Source of the DNA: Biomphalaria glabrata
Taxonomy: Eukaryota; Mollusca; Gastropoda; Planorbidae
Length of the DNA stretch: 64,000 nucleotides
NCBI RefSeq assembly: GCF_947242115.1
Contig: NC_074712.1
Coordinates: forward strand, 42,246,838 to 42,310,837
Direction of reading: 5' to 3'
Below, piece after piece: positions 10,490 through 21,770 of this stretch; the stretch's first letter is position 1, and each line of letters opens with the position of its first letter. The position numbers and the translations under genes are program-made. The notes below the pieces were generated by a model. It searched no databases, was not told the DNA's origin, and worked only from the letters and a program-made list of their open reading frames with translations.

Positions 10490-11230
10490 TTTTTTCTAAA
10501 TTTAAACTCAACTTTCGTTATACATAAAATTTGAATAATTTATTTTGAAAGCTTTTCATTATCCTTTCGAGACGAAATTTCGCCATAAACTCGTGTCACG
10601 TGACAACTTATTGTATCAACATTTCAGAAGGATCACTTCAGTAATTACTGAATAGGATAAAAATAGTTACCGTTAAAGCCAGTGTTACATCTACGGTTGC
10701 AAGGGAACTAACAATAATATTAATTTTTTCTTAATAACAAGTATTAGTAATAACCCTTTTGCATTTATCCACCCCCCTATGCAAAGGTAAGACAATACTT
10801 TTTAAAATATTAATATGTATCTGGAAACTGAAGTATAAATTACATGAAAATGGATAGTATCTGATATGAATTTGTTATAAATCTAGTATTAATTGAACTT
10901 CATCATTGTGTCATAAGTAAGGCATTGGAGTTAAGAAGAAAAATAATAAATTTCAATATAAAGTAGGAAAAGATTTTTGAAAATTATATTACTCTCTCTC
11001 TATATATATTAATATATGTTTGTAATGACTACTTATAACAACATCAAAAAAAAATATGAAAAAATACTTCAAATGCAATCTTTTCTCAACAATAGATTCC
11101 TGTCTAGCTTTTGCCCTTTGAATACCCATCTTTTCTCAATAATAGATTTTTCTGTAACTTAAACCTGCAACTACTCTTTATAGAGATGCTGCTATAAATA
11201 TTTGTTTTCGTGACCGTCAAGAGCTTATAC
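10490..11230. other. Intergenic, nothing recognised
   Basis: AT-rich, with one partial internal repetition (CATCTTTTCTCAAyAATAGAT occurs twice near 11077 and 11128). No gene was seen. Confidence 0.4.
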
Positions 11231-11236
11231 ATTTGT

Positions 11237-11395
11237 ACAAAGCTTCTATCAACTCACTCTTTTGTCTGACACAAATCTTGTACACGTTATTTCCAGTCTC
11301 GGATCATGGTGAAACTTTGCACACTTATTCTTTGTCCAATTATTTTAGCAATTAGTCGTAATGTACGTAATTAGTTACTTTTGTTTCATATAGTA
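11237..11395 (-). repeat. Family E, copy 3 (inverted)
   Basis: Read on the minus strand it gives AGTTTCACCATGATCCGAGA, AACGTGTACAAG and GAGTTGATAGAAGCTTTGTA, in E order. Degraded. Confidence 0.55.
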
Positions 11396-11399
11396 TGAT

Positions 11400-11920
11400 A
11401 TAGAGACAGGTATAGCTAAGGGGAGATACGCCTTGTGTAGAATTAGTTCGTGGGCTAAAAGTTTGACTAACAAAAGATAACCATAAAACCTTCAATTTGT
11501 ATAAGTACTAGTACTCAGTGGCTAGCAAATAAACTCCACGTCATGAAGACTCGAAACCTAGAGTTTGGATTCAGACTCTACTATGTTTTGTTATAAATTG
11601 CTACATGGACACTTTCTTTCTGTGCATTTTATCTTGCTCTTTATGTGCCAATGTTTTGAAATGAATTCCGTTGATTAAAAGTAATTCAATTTTAAACTGC
11701 TAAGAAATAGTGTTGACTTCATTCAACATGATAACATTTTTAAATGTCTAGCTTGGTTCAGTGTATACTTATTCGATCTTCTTCGTTCTCTTATTAGATC
11801 TAATACTATTTCGTTTATTAAAGCGACGTGAATTATACCAGTCTAGACATCTGTATTGTGTGTTGAAATAAGTCGAGCGGGTTAGGAAGAATAGTCAGCA
11901 GAGAACGAAGTACTAGCAAG
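11400..11920. other. Intergenic, nothing recognised
   Basis: No splice-supported frame or repeat match was seen. Confidence 0.4.
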
Positions 11921-11929
11921 AACTGAAGT

Positions 11930-12190
11930 GGCACACATAGAGAAAGAGGGGGGGGGGGACGCAAACGCTTTTCTTCTAGGTATTGGCGATGCTTCTGCCC
12001 CCTTTGCTCGCACAGTTTCTGGAGAGGCGTATGGCGGGTCGGGTGTAATGAAATGTGAAAAGACGCAGTTAGTATGTGGTCAGCGGAGCGTGACTAACGG
12101 TGCAATAAAGAAAACAAAATCAGGCACAAGCGAAGTCACGACAACAGGGGCTATGGGGCGGTGTAATGACCGGAAGAGAAGGTGCTGAGT
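11930..12190. other. GC-richer patch, unassigned
   Basis: A local rise in GC within AT-rich DNA, with several CpGs (GGCGGGTCGGGTG, CAGCGGAGCGTG). An 86-codon plus-strand frame is low-complexity and lacks splice or codon support. It could be a promoter or untranslated exon. Confidence 0.3.
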
Positions 12191-12577
12191 GTAAAAATAG
12201 GAAACTTAAGTAATTAACTGACCGGCCACATTCTTTGCAAAGAAGGGCCGTCCCCTTTTCTTTTAATTATGTTCTCAGTTTCCCCACACGCCTAATCACA
12301 CACACACACACAATCGTTTTAGAAAAAAGAGGGATATTGTAATTTTTTTTCTTTCTGAGGGCAGACAAATTTGACTTTTTAGTGTCAATGATGAAAAGCC
12401 GAGCTCATTTATAATTGACATGTTTCTACTAGTGCTAGCTGGCCAGACGTCTTTGCCTACTGAGCACAATAATATGAACTTGACGGCTTTAGAAAAATAA
12501 AGTTGATTGGGTTTATTTACGCTAGACAAGCTTAGTGGACATTATATTAATGACTGGATTTTTCACTACCAACTGTA

Positions 12578-12862
12578 CAAAAAAAGTTTCCCCTTTCAGA
12601 CCTTGCGATCAATGGGGCACATGATGTTAAGGTCATCTGTTTCTTTGGCCAACGGTTAACGAGCAGCGTGTTATGTGGCCAGCACAACGACCAACCGCCT
12701 TTACTTTCCCCAACCTAAGTCAGGCACCCATTAGAGTTGGCTGGACTCAGGGGCGCCTTAAGAATCCCGAAATTCAAAATCCCAGTTTTCACCGGGAATC
12801 AAACCCATGACCTCAGGTTCGAAAGCCAAGCTCTTAACCATTCGACTACCGCGCCCCCTACC
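12578..12862 (-). mobile_element. SINE A with target-site duplication
   Basis: A full-length 285-bp SINE on the minus strand. The tRNA head has GGTAGTCGAATGGTTAAGAG (box A region) and GGGTTTGATTCCCGG (box B), and the 3' end is AGGTCTGAAAGGGGAAAC. The repeat ACCAACTGTA at 12568-12577 and 12863-12872 is the target duplication, so this is an individual retroposition event. Confidence 0.9.
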
Positions 12863-12950
12863 ACCAACTGTAAGCCATACATTTGTCATAGCTACCAAAG
12901 ATTTAAACGTCAGACATAACAACACTAGCATTGAAATAGATTTGTTTTTA

Positions 12951-13000
12951 AGTCTCTCTCTCTCTCTCTCCCCCCCCTCTCTCTCTCTTTCTCTCTCTCA
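12951..13000. repeat. (CT)n microsatellite
   Basis: A CT-rich run, interrupted by a C tract. Confidence 0.9.
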
Positions 13001-13122
13001 ATTACAATTTAAAACATGTTAGAGATGCGGCACGCGGGTCACAAACAAAACTTGTGGCTCACTGCTGGAACTTTCCAAGCAATAAAACCTTTGACTCTAA
13101 TTAGGTTACATGTTATGTTTCT

Positions 13123-13502
13123 TCAGGATTTAACGTAATCCTTTTGGACTCTCGGTATAGCATATAGCCCTAACAGTACTTCGCCATTGGACTGTTCTGA
13201 GAAGTTCCCATCAGCTGGGTCCATCCTACCATCTTTGCTTCTTGGTCTACTGATCTCCATCATACTTGCTTTGGTCTCCGAGCCTTTGTCTTCCCTGTGT
13301 GGGCTCCAGTTCCAGCCTGTGTTGCTATCATTTCTGTTGTTCTTCTCATTTGCATCTCTAGAGATCTCTTTTTGGACTTTATGGCCAATAATAACCTTGT
13401 CATTGGTGTTATACTTTATAATCCACAAAACAATCTGGACTCCACCCGATGGACTAACAATTTACAAAAAAGACCACACCAAAATTGCAGTGTAGAAAAA
13501 GT
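13123..13502 (-). pseudogene. Downstream half of a LINE-split membrane-protein-like exon
   Basis: Reading on the minus strand from the LINE's 3' side, a hydrophobic stretch (FFYTAILVWSF, then QIVLWIIKYN) leads into a long hydrophilic tail. The tail has GHKVQKEISRDANEKNN, GWNWSPHRED and a C-terminus LYAIPRVQKDYVKS, stopping at 13123. With 17407-17524 it is the sequence that existed before the LINE inserted. There is an in-frame stop (TAA) in the hydrophobic part and the frames on the two sides do not agree, so it is probably dead. Likely a multi-pass receptor or channel-like protein; the family is not recognised. The antisense hydrophobic frame here is its mirror image. Confidence 0.45.
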
Positions 13503-13515
13503 TAAAAGATATAAT
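13503..13515. repeat. 13-bp target-site duplication, left copy
   Basis: TAAAAGATATAAT here is identical to 17394-17406, and the two bound the LINE exactly. On the minus strand the duplication follows the element's GAT tail. Confidence 0.85.
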
Positions 13516-16500
13516 CATCATCATCATCATCAAACTCCATTAGAGTGAGGGCTTGAGAGGCTCAAATCCTCTCTTGCAAAAGCCCTGGACAGAAACCCTG
13601 CTGTCTTGCGTAGTGCATAAATGTCGCCATACAGGTCGAGAATTTTGGGTTTCCCAGACCTGTCGAGACGGAGATCAGCAAGTCTGGGGCTGTCAAACAG
13701 AATATGAGGCACGGTTTCCTCTTCTTCCCCGCATCGGGGGCACCGTGAATCAAAATTTGGCCACAGCCGCGAGAAATATGAGCCAACAGGACAGTGGCCT
13801 GTCCTGCACTGTGCTATAATAGCTTGCTCAGGCCTGGACAGCCTCCACCACGGGGAAGTGCGGTCAGGGCGCCTCATGCGCTCCCAGACTCCACGGGCTT
13901 TTTGGGACTTGTCCCAGCACTCAAACCACTTTTCCATTTCTGTTTTTTGTATTATAGCCAGGGCTTGATGAAAGCTTACAGCCTGATCAGTGGGTGGAAT
14001 TTACCCTCCCTGGTGGGCCAAAGAATCTGCAATTGTGTTGCCAGTCACACCTATGTGACTCGGTACCCACTGCATAATTACAGGGGTGCCATAGCGTTGT
14101 TTAATGTTATGTGAAGCCATGATGACAGTGTTGATATTGGGGGGCCATGGTCCGGGGCTTTGCAAAGCCTGTAGTACAGAGTCAGTGAGTCAGTGACCAC
14201 AACAATCTGTGTTGCCCTCAAATGTCCCTCGCCGAGTTCAGAGTCAATGACTTTTAAGGCTTCACGGACTGCCATGGTCTCCGCATCAAAACTGCAAACA
14301 CTACCACTTGGTCCAAAGATTTTGACTGTGTAAGAGCCAAGAAAGTCGATGTAGGCTCCATAGCCTGCTCTTTCAGAATCTATTGATGCCGACCCATCAG
14401 TGTATGCAAAAATAGCACTGGGCTTGAAGGTATTAATGGTCTCCAGAGCTAGGATTTGAAGGTCGTTAGATGAACGGCTTTGCTTAGTGGCATTAGGGTC
14501 TACTAATTTCAAACGTATGTCTGGGGTCGTTGGGCGACACCAAGGGGGAAGGGGATGAAAGCGTTGACTGTTTTGTCGGTTGGTGGAGAGGCCAGCTTCA
14601 TCAGATAGTCTAGTGGCATGATGCATAAAAGACTGCATCTGGATACGTCTTCTGCATCTCCGACCATCCACTAGTTTTCTAGCTGGGAGATATTCATCCA
14701 GCCTTTTATACCGCTCATAGCAGGTCAGTACTGACCTTTCCCTCCTAAGGTTTAGTGGACCTATATTAGCCATTATTTCAGCCGCATTTACTGGACTTGT
14801 CCTAAAGGTTCCACAGACAAATCTTAGTGCTTGGGACTGTATTTTATCAAGTTGTTCAAGAGCAGTCCTAGAGCCATAAATTTGCACAGGTAGGCTGTAG
14901 TCTATCTGTGATTGGACTGCTTCTTAATACAGGGATCGGAGCATGTCTGCTCGGGCTCCCCACTTCGTGGATGCCAGCTTCCGCACAATGCAAAGTTTCC
15001 CTGAGGCCTTTCTTACAACATCCTGGATGTGCTCACACATTTTTAGTTTGCGATCTAAAGTTACACCAAGGTACTTGGGTAGCTTTTCCATGCTGAGAGC
15101 CACTCCGTTGAGGGAGAGCTGGAAAGGTTGCCTGAGAATGCCAGTCCCGAGCGTGAACAGAGAATAGACCGTCTTGGAGGTGTTTATTTCTAGCCTCCAT
15201 TTTTGTGTGTATGAGCAGAGCGTATGGAGATCTTCTTGTAACACTTTTTGTATAGAGGTTGCGCTCCTTCCGGATTTCCAAAGGACAATATCATCAGCAT
15301 ATAGCAGCTTTTGGCATTTTAGCTGAGCCGGTAGGTCATTTATGAAGGCCGTGAAAAGGGCGCATGACAGGACGGAGCCCTGGGGGAGGCCCTGCTCGAG
15401 GGTCATTTCCCCTGAGACTTCTCCGTACATCCTTGTTCTTAATGTACGCTCTTGTAGGAAGTCTCTAATCCAGTAATATATCCGTTCCCGCACCCCCACG
15501 GCTCTTATCTTATGAAGCAAACCAGGCCGCCATACTTTATCATATGCCTGTTTTAAGTCAATGAAGACTGCGTATGTGCTTTCGGTCCTTTGGAATCCAT
15601 CTGCTACGCTCTGCACAAAGATGTTGACTTGGTCTATAGCGGACATTCCAGCCCTGAAACCAGCCTGTTCTGGAGCTATAAGACGGGCACTCTCAAGGTA
15701 TCAAACCAGACGCTCATTTACCATTTTATTTTTTCAGCCATCTTTCCCATACAAGATGTGAGTGAGATGGGCCTGTAGCCCTCAGCAGTGGAAGCATCTT
15801 TTCCCTTTTTTGGTATAGGAATAATACTGGCACGTTTCCAGGCCCTGGGCAGATGACCATCTGCCCAGGTTCTATTTACGAATGCCAAGAGCACGGCCCT
15901 TCCTTTCCCCCCTACATGCTTAAGCATTTCGGGGGTGATACCATCCGGCCCGGGAGCCATTTTAAGCTGGCAATTTCTTATGGCAGCAATAAGCTCGCCT
16001 ATCGAGAAGGGGGAGTTCATCGTTCCCTCAGCACTTTCGGTCTGTGGTTCCTTTCGGTCTTTTTTTTCATCAGCTTTGCGAGCTTTATCAATGGCTTTGG
16101 ACATTGGGGACTTCTTGGCAGCCTTGTTGATTTTAGCAAAATATTTGTTCAACAAGGTGGCAATTTTCTTCTTTGATGAAATGGTTACCCCACTGGGTGA
16201 AGATAATGGGGTTGCTGTTTTCGTACGCCCAGCATTTTCGAGATTTCTCAGAAGACTCCAAGCCTTAGAGCTATCCCTTAGGTTTAACTTTGCACAGGTG
16301 TTGGTCCAACGTTCTCGTTTTTCCCAGTTCACAGACGTTTTGACTAGTAGGCTGAGTCTGTTGTATTTCTGCATGAGTGTTGGATTGTTTGGATTCTTTT
16401 GGACCTTTTTGTATGCCCTTCTCCGAGCCTTAACAAGTTTGTTGATTTCAGCCGTCCAAAAGTTTTTGAATTTTTTACAAGGGTAAGTTCGATGAATAAA

Positions 16501-17393
16501 CTTTTTAGCCATGCCCTGGATAGCTGTTGTTATTTGACGGTACACAAGGTCGACTGAGCTAGACACTACATGGATTTTTTCAAGGGCATTGTCGATATCT
16601 GTCTCGTATCCTTTCCAATTAGCCTTACTATAGCACCACTTTCGTGGTTCTTTAGTGGTCTTGGTGTTCATTTTAGAAAGAGTGGCAGTCAGTAATATTG
16701 GAAGGTGGTCACTACCAATATCGCCTAATACTTGATAAGTTAAGACAGATTCCAAGTTAGCAGAGACTAAAGAAAGATCTAGTCGTGATAGCGAACCATT
16801 GCTAGCATGCAGAAGAGTAGGAGGAGAGTGTTTATTTTGCAAAAGAAAAAGGTTAGTAGAATTGCATAGGTCATGAATTTTTTTACCAGACTGATCAGTG
16901 TCATCATAGCCCCAGGAAGGTGAATGGGCATTTAGATCTCCAGCTATGATAGTGTCTACAGATATTGTCTCTCTGACATCTAAAGCCAGTTCTTGTTTTG
17001 GTGGATTATAAACATTGATGCACTTGAAGCGTCTATTATTTTTCCAAATTTCTAATACCAAAGTGTCTGTCCTCCCCTGACTCAAGTCTGTGGACACTTT
17101 CTTGGCGACCAGAGCATTAGCCACCAATGTAACCAGGCCTCGGCAATCCCCACAGGAGCAGCGGAAAACAGAGTACCCGGGTATTGAGACACTTCTTTTT
17201 TCACCTATCAGACATTCTTGTAGTAAGGCAACATCCACGCTCTTTGTGGAGAAGGTTAGTTATTTCAAGTGTCTTTGGAATAAGTCCTCGGACGTTACAT
17301 TGAAGGACTTTGAAAGTTTTAGCATCAGATTTGGAAATATGGGGATCATGTTGCCTTATCTGTCCACCTAAATTAGTGTGGGGGATACTTAGA
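13516..17393 (-). mobile_element. 5'-truncated I/Nimb-like LINE (EN-RT-RNase H)
   Basis: Minus-strand ORF2 in order. The APE endonuclease has VLQCNVRG near 17310, GDLNAH near 16940, SRLDLSLVS and SDHLPIL. The RT has MAPGPDGI, FIDLKQAYDKVW near 15565, GLPQGSVLS and the catalytic YADD near 15300. RNase H has YTDGS, DAETMAVREAL, VVTDS and a SHIGVTGN patch. The C-terminal zinc-knuckle-like stretch is CPRCGEEEETVPHIL. The stop codon merges with a (GAT)n tail at 13516-13532. The RNase H and CPRC tail fit the I/Nimb group, known from snails. ORF1 is absent. Decay: frameshifts near 17240, 15730, 14085 and 14010 and in-frame stops near 15700 and 14925, so it is inactive. All catalytic residues remain, which suggests moderate age. 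Confidence 0.9.
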
Positions 17394-17406
17394 TAAAAGA
17401 TATAAT
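17394..17406. repeat. 13-bp target-site duplication, right copy
   Basis: Identical to 13503-13515. It marks the truncated 5' end of the LINE. Confidence 0.85.
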
Positions 17407-17524
17407 AGCAAGATGTGGTGCAATCAGCGCATGGGATCACCAGGGCAGTATAAGCAGCATTAAAGACTAAAGTAAAGGCATCCAATGACATATCAAGCGC
17501 ACCCCATGTCATGTTAAACAAAAA
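17407..17524 (-). pseudogene. Upstream half of a LINE-split membrane-protein-like exon
   Basis: An acceptor TTTTAATTTCACAG at 17525-17538 (minus strand) opens an exon reading FLFNMTWGALDMSLDAFTLV and then a hydrophobic AAYTALVIPC segment, running straight into the target duplication of the LINE. Combined with 13123-13502 it suggests a multi-pass membrane protein. The LINE separates the halves by 3.9 kb. No further upstream exon was identified. Confidence 0.45.
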
Positions 17525-17689
17525 CTGTGAAATTAAAACAAGATTCAGCTCCCTCTCATGGCTGGTAGAAAAAAAATGTAAATACACAGAGCTTTTAAAA
17601 GTATTTCAAGAGGGAGATTCAAAATTTGATGTATATAATTAAACATTTATATGCTACGGACTTCTCCAAATGTCATTTCCAGGGACAAA

Positions 17690-17829
17690 TAAATAATATG
17701 TAACGAACTGTTCGATTTTCCAAACCTCTCGCAGGACAATCTGTTTGCTCTTGTTGTGTATTTGTTATTTGCAATGGGAAGTTGTAAAACTAATTTCCCC
17801 AGGGATAATAAAGATTATTATTATCATTC
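17690..17829 (+). mobile_element. LINE/SINE 3' end with ATT tail
   Basis: AACTAATTTCCCCAGGGATA then AATAAAGATTATTATTAT matches the 3' end at 45715-45770 (TTTCCTTACGGATAATAAAG plus ATT repeats). Only the end is present. Confidence 0.55.
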
Positions 17830-17849
17830 AGTTAATGTCATGTGAACAT

Positions 17850-18075
17850 GAAAACTAAAGTCAAGTCAAAGTGGGGATAAAGTCAATTCAATGTTAAATT
17901 AAAGTCAAGTCATCTTGGAGTGAAAGTCAAGCTCACGCGGATCTAGAGTAAAGCCAACGAGGATTAAAGTCAAATCAACGTAGAGCTAAAGTCAAATTAA
18001 CGTAGAGCTAAAGTCAAAATAACGTAGAGCTAAAGTCAAATTAACGTAGAGCTAAAACCATGTCAACGTAAAACA
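17850..18075. repeat. Degenerate 22-bp minisatellite
   Basis: About nine or ten units of the type CTAAAGTCAAATTAACGTAG(AG). The central four (about 17985-18060) are almost identical and the edges are diverged, typical of expansion from the middle. Confidence 0.85.
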
Positions 18076-18501
18076 ACTTTATAAATTTAAACTTCACATT
18101 CTAAAAGCTACAGCAATCATTCAGTATCTTAATTTAGACTGAATTCAGTTTACAAAAGCTAAACAAATCAATGAATAGTGATTTTTTAAAAACTGCTTGG
18201 CATTGCGACTTGACATTCATTAATCCAGACACACACAAAAAGTTCTGTTGCACCCTTACGGCAGCCCCCTCCCCCCAAATGTTCACAAACACGCAGATAT
18301 TTTATTTTTACGAAACGTCGTCCAGTTGTAGAGATAGTAAAAAGAATGTTTTCTGGCCTCGCAGCAAGCGTTCAGAACCGCGTCAGTGTATGACATTGTG
18401 AACTCCAAGCTGGCGCGAACATGAACTCCTGTTTGATATGATCTGACACTGACTGGCAGTCAGCATCCTCTTACGATAGAATGACAACAACAACATTTGA
18501 G

Positions 18502-18535
18502 CACACACACACACACACACACGCACAGTCACTGG
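18502..18535. repeat. (CA)n microsatellite
   Basis: ACACACAC run with one G interruption. Confidence 0.9.
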
Positions 18536-18795
18536 CACACTCACAGCATGAGGAAGATGGCAACGGCGTAGAAAATAAAAATGCTTTTTATAAAAAGAAG
18601 AAAAACAAGTTTTAAAAAAATGGCAAGAAAACCAAAAGGCATTTTAATTATTGAACTTTTCCCCCGCAGCAATAGTTTATTGTTACAGTTTAGTGTCGCG
18701 TTGTTGGAGCGTCGTCTGCTGTTTTCACTTCCTGTAAAATGAGAAACAGGAAGTTGCAAACGTGTCCACGTCCTAATCACATAAAGAAATGATCA

Positions 18796-18823
18796 AAGAG
18801 AGAGAGAGAGAGAGAGAGAGAGA
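18796..18823. repeat. (AG)n microsatellite
   Basis: About 14 AG units, directly before R copy 3. Confidence 0.9.
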
Positions 18824-19706
18824 CAAGGTTACAAAGACAGTTTGTGTGGAAACACAAGCTCAAAATCTGTCCCCGAAGTGGTCCACCCAGGCAGGTAAAA
18901 AGGCAGGCATCAGAATAAAATTCTATCAAAGACAAATAACAGAGAAAAATGGAGAAAAAGGGTTGACAGATCTTGTGTGGTGCCCCAGCTGTTCAGCAGA
19001 CCAAGGGATAGGTGAAAGGGAATGTGAAGCTAGATGTGAACCTGGCCTAGCTGATGTCTTATAATGAATATCTAATTGATCTAATTGTTTTGTAAAGGGT
19101 CAATCTTTTATTCAAATCCTCAAGAAAAAAACATTTCCTTAAAAAAAAAGAAATTTTTCACCCTTGGTTGTGTTCACCGTATCTACAGTGCAACACTGCG
19201 GTTCACGCGATAATATGAAAATGTTGTTTTAAATTCAAATCAACTTATATGCATGCTAAATAGTTTTTTTAACTTAAAAAAATAGTTAACATTTTTTTGT
19301 GTAAATCTAGTAGTTAGTACGACAGAACTACTTAACTTAGCATTACAAATGTACAAATATTATTTATTTGACAAAAATCTAAAACCGTTTGCATAAATGT
19401 GGAAATGTTATACGTAACTGTTCACATTACTAACTAGTCTCCCGTGTTTGTTACTATTAATAGTGAATAGTTGTAAAAGTGGTGTATTTTAAATGAAAAT
19501 CTGCTTGCATAGATAATTTTTAAAATTAGATGGTACACTTTTGGAAAAGAAAAAAGTAGCCGTTGCATCAGAACTTTGAATGATGTAAAATATCATGATG
19601 TCCAATTTTCATATTCTCTTCCAGTTTCTGAGATTTAAACGGGACGGATGGACAGACAGGTCACACAAAACTTATAGCGTCATTTTCCCTTTTGGGGGCC
19701 GCTAAA
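18823..19706 (-). repeat. Family R, copy 3 (long form, no SINE inside)
   Basis: The unoccupied version of the repeat: AACCTGGCCTAGCTGATGTC is continuous where copies 1, 2 and 4 carry SINEs. Ends are ACAAGGTTACAAAGACAG and the hairpin TTTTCCCTTTTGGGGGCCGC. Its length of about 884 bp gives the ancestral long form. Confidence 0.8.
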
Positions 19707-20376
19707 AAAGAAAGGAACGGAGAGAGAGAAGGAGAAAGAGTGGAAGGGGGGAGGGAAGAGAGAGATACCATAATAAGAGAATATCCGATGATGAGAGAGA
19801 TAAGTATCGGAGAAGAAATGCAATGTGAGAGAAGAGGAGAGAGTGTGAAAAGTAAAAAGTAAGAAAACTAAACCAAGTGCGTGAAGTGATGAGAGAGAGG
19901 GGGGGGGAAGAGGGGCAAAGAGATGGTGGAGATAGGGGAAGAGATGGAGGAATAGAGACGATGAAAGAGATAGACAGAACAAGAGGGACAGAGGAAAAGG
20001 AGAGAAAGAGGAAGAGGAGAGAGGAGGAAGAGACAGAGAGAGGGAGGAAGAGGAGAGAGGGGGAAGAGGCAGATAGAGGGAAGAAGAGGAGAGAGGGAGA
20101 AAGAGGAGAGAGGGAGAAAGAGGTGAGAGGGAGAAAGCAGAGAAGGGAGGAAGAGGAGAGAGGGAGGAAGAGGAGAGAGGAAGGAAGAGAAGGTGAAAAG
20201 GCAGAGAGAGAGAGCTAGAGAAAAGAGAGGGAAAGAGGCAGATAGAATGAGTAAAAGGAGAGAGGAGGGAAAACAGAGAGAGAGGGCGGAAGAGAGTGAT
20301 ACATATTGAGAAGTTGGTTAGTTGAAAGAGGAAGGGAATGAAAAACTTTGACTAAAGGAGGGACGGACAGAATAAT

Positions 20377-20440
<64 letters not shown>

Positions 20441-20450
20441 TATATCAAGA
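19706..20450. repeat. 740-bp polypurine (GA-rich) tract
   Basis: The plus strand is almost all purine, with irregular AGGAAGAGGAGAGAGG motifs, ending in a clean (AG)n run at about 20381-20438. The frames across it (Glu/Arg/Lys one way, Phe/Leu/Ser the other) are composition artefacts. Confidence 0.95.
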
Positions 20451-20566
20451 AAGAAGAAGGTGAGTAAGAGATTGAGGAAATAAGAAATATGAAAAAGAGG
20501 AAGAGAGTTGGAGATGTATAATAACTTTAATAAGTAGTGTGGGGGGGATTAAAAGGTGAGGAGCTA

Positions 20567-21770
20567 AAAAAAAAAAAACGACAACAACTAAAAAAAAAAT
20601 ACAACAACTAAAAAAAAATACAACAACTAAAAAAAAATACAACAACTAAAAAAAAAATACAACAACTAAAAAAAAAATACAACAACTAAAAAAAAAATAC
20701 AACAACTAAAAAAAAATACAACAACTAAAAAAAAAATACAACAACTAAAAAAAAATACAACAACTAAAAAAAAAATACAACAACTAAAAAAAAATACAAC
20801 AACTAAAAAAAAAATACAACAACTAAAAAAAAAATACAACAACTAAAAAAAAATACAACAACTAAAAAAAAAATACGACAACAACTAAAAAAAAAATACA
20901 ACAACTAAAAAAAAAATACAACAACTAAAAAAAAAATACAACAACTAAAAAAAAAATACAACAACTAAAAAAAAAATACAACAACTAAAAAAAAAATACA
21001 ACAACTAAAAAAAAAATACAACAACTAAAAAAAAATACAACAACTAAAAAAAAATACAACAACTAAAAAAAAATACGACAACAACTAAAAAAAAATACAA
21101 CAACTAAAAAAAAAATACAACAACTAAAAAAAAATACAACAACTAAAAAAAAATACAACAACTAAAAAAAAATACGACAACTAAAAAAAAATACAACAAC
21201 TAAAAAAAAATACGACAACAACTAAAAAAAAAATACAACAACTAAAAAAAAAATACAACAACTAAAAAAAAATACGACAACTAAAAAAAAATACAACAAC
21301 TAAAAAATAATACGACAACTAAAAAAAAATACAACAACTAAAAAAAAATACAACAACTAAAAAAAAATACAACAACTAAAAAAAAAATACAACAACTAAA
21401 AAAAAATACAACAACTAAAAAAAAATACAACAACTAAAAAAAAATACGACAACAACTAAAAAAAAAATACAACAACTAAAAAAAAAATACAACAACTAAA
21501 AAAAAATACAACAACTAAAAAAAAATACGACAACAACTAAAAAAAAAATACAACAACTAAAAAAAAAATACAACAACTAAAAAAAAAATACAACAACTAA
21601 AAAAAAAATACAACAACTAAAAAAAAATACGACAACAACTAAAAAAAAAATACAACAACTAAAAAAAAAATACAACAACTAAAAAAAAAATACAACAACT
21701 AAAAAAAAATACGACAACAACTAAAAAAAAAATACAACAACTAAAAAAAAAAAGGAAACGACTAAAAAAA
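20567..21770. repeat. 1.2-kb minisatellite, unit AAAAAAAATACAACAACT
   Basis: Roughly 65 copies of an 18-20 bp unit whose A run varies by one or two. A variant with an extra CGACAACAACT occurs at intervals (e.g. 20873, 21076, 21208, 21446, 21531, 21627, 21710), giving hints of higher-order periodicity. Confidence 0.97.

Noticed and set aside
12296-12529. 77-codon minus-strand frame with an internal CTGCCCTCAG acceptor-like site
   Set aside because: The sequence after the site is A-rich and not protein-like, and the frame ends in a CA microsatellite.
13187-13495. 102-codon plus-strand frame with several hydrophobic segments
   Set aside because: Antisense of the polar tail of the LINE-split host exon; complements of polar codons often read as hydrophobic.
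15853-16486. Plus-strand frames of 107 and 183 codons
   Set aside because: Shadows of the LINE ORF on the minus strand.
18541-18642. 33-codon hydrophobic minus-strand frame ending FYAVAIFLML, superficially like small SERCA-regulating peptides
   Set aside because: The T-rich strand makes hydrophobic peptides by chance; no transcript signals or conserved motif are visible. Not strong enough to call.
19680-20645. Glu/Arg-rich 113-codon frame and Phe/Ser/Leu-rich frames
   Set aside because: Purine-tract and A-run composition, not coding.
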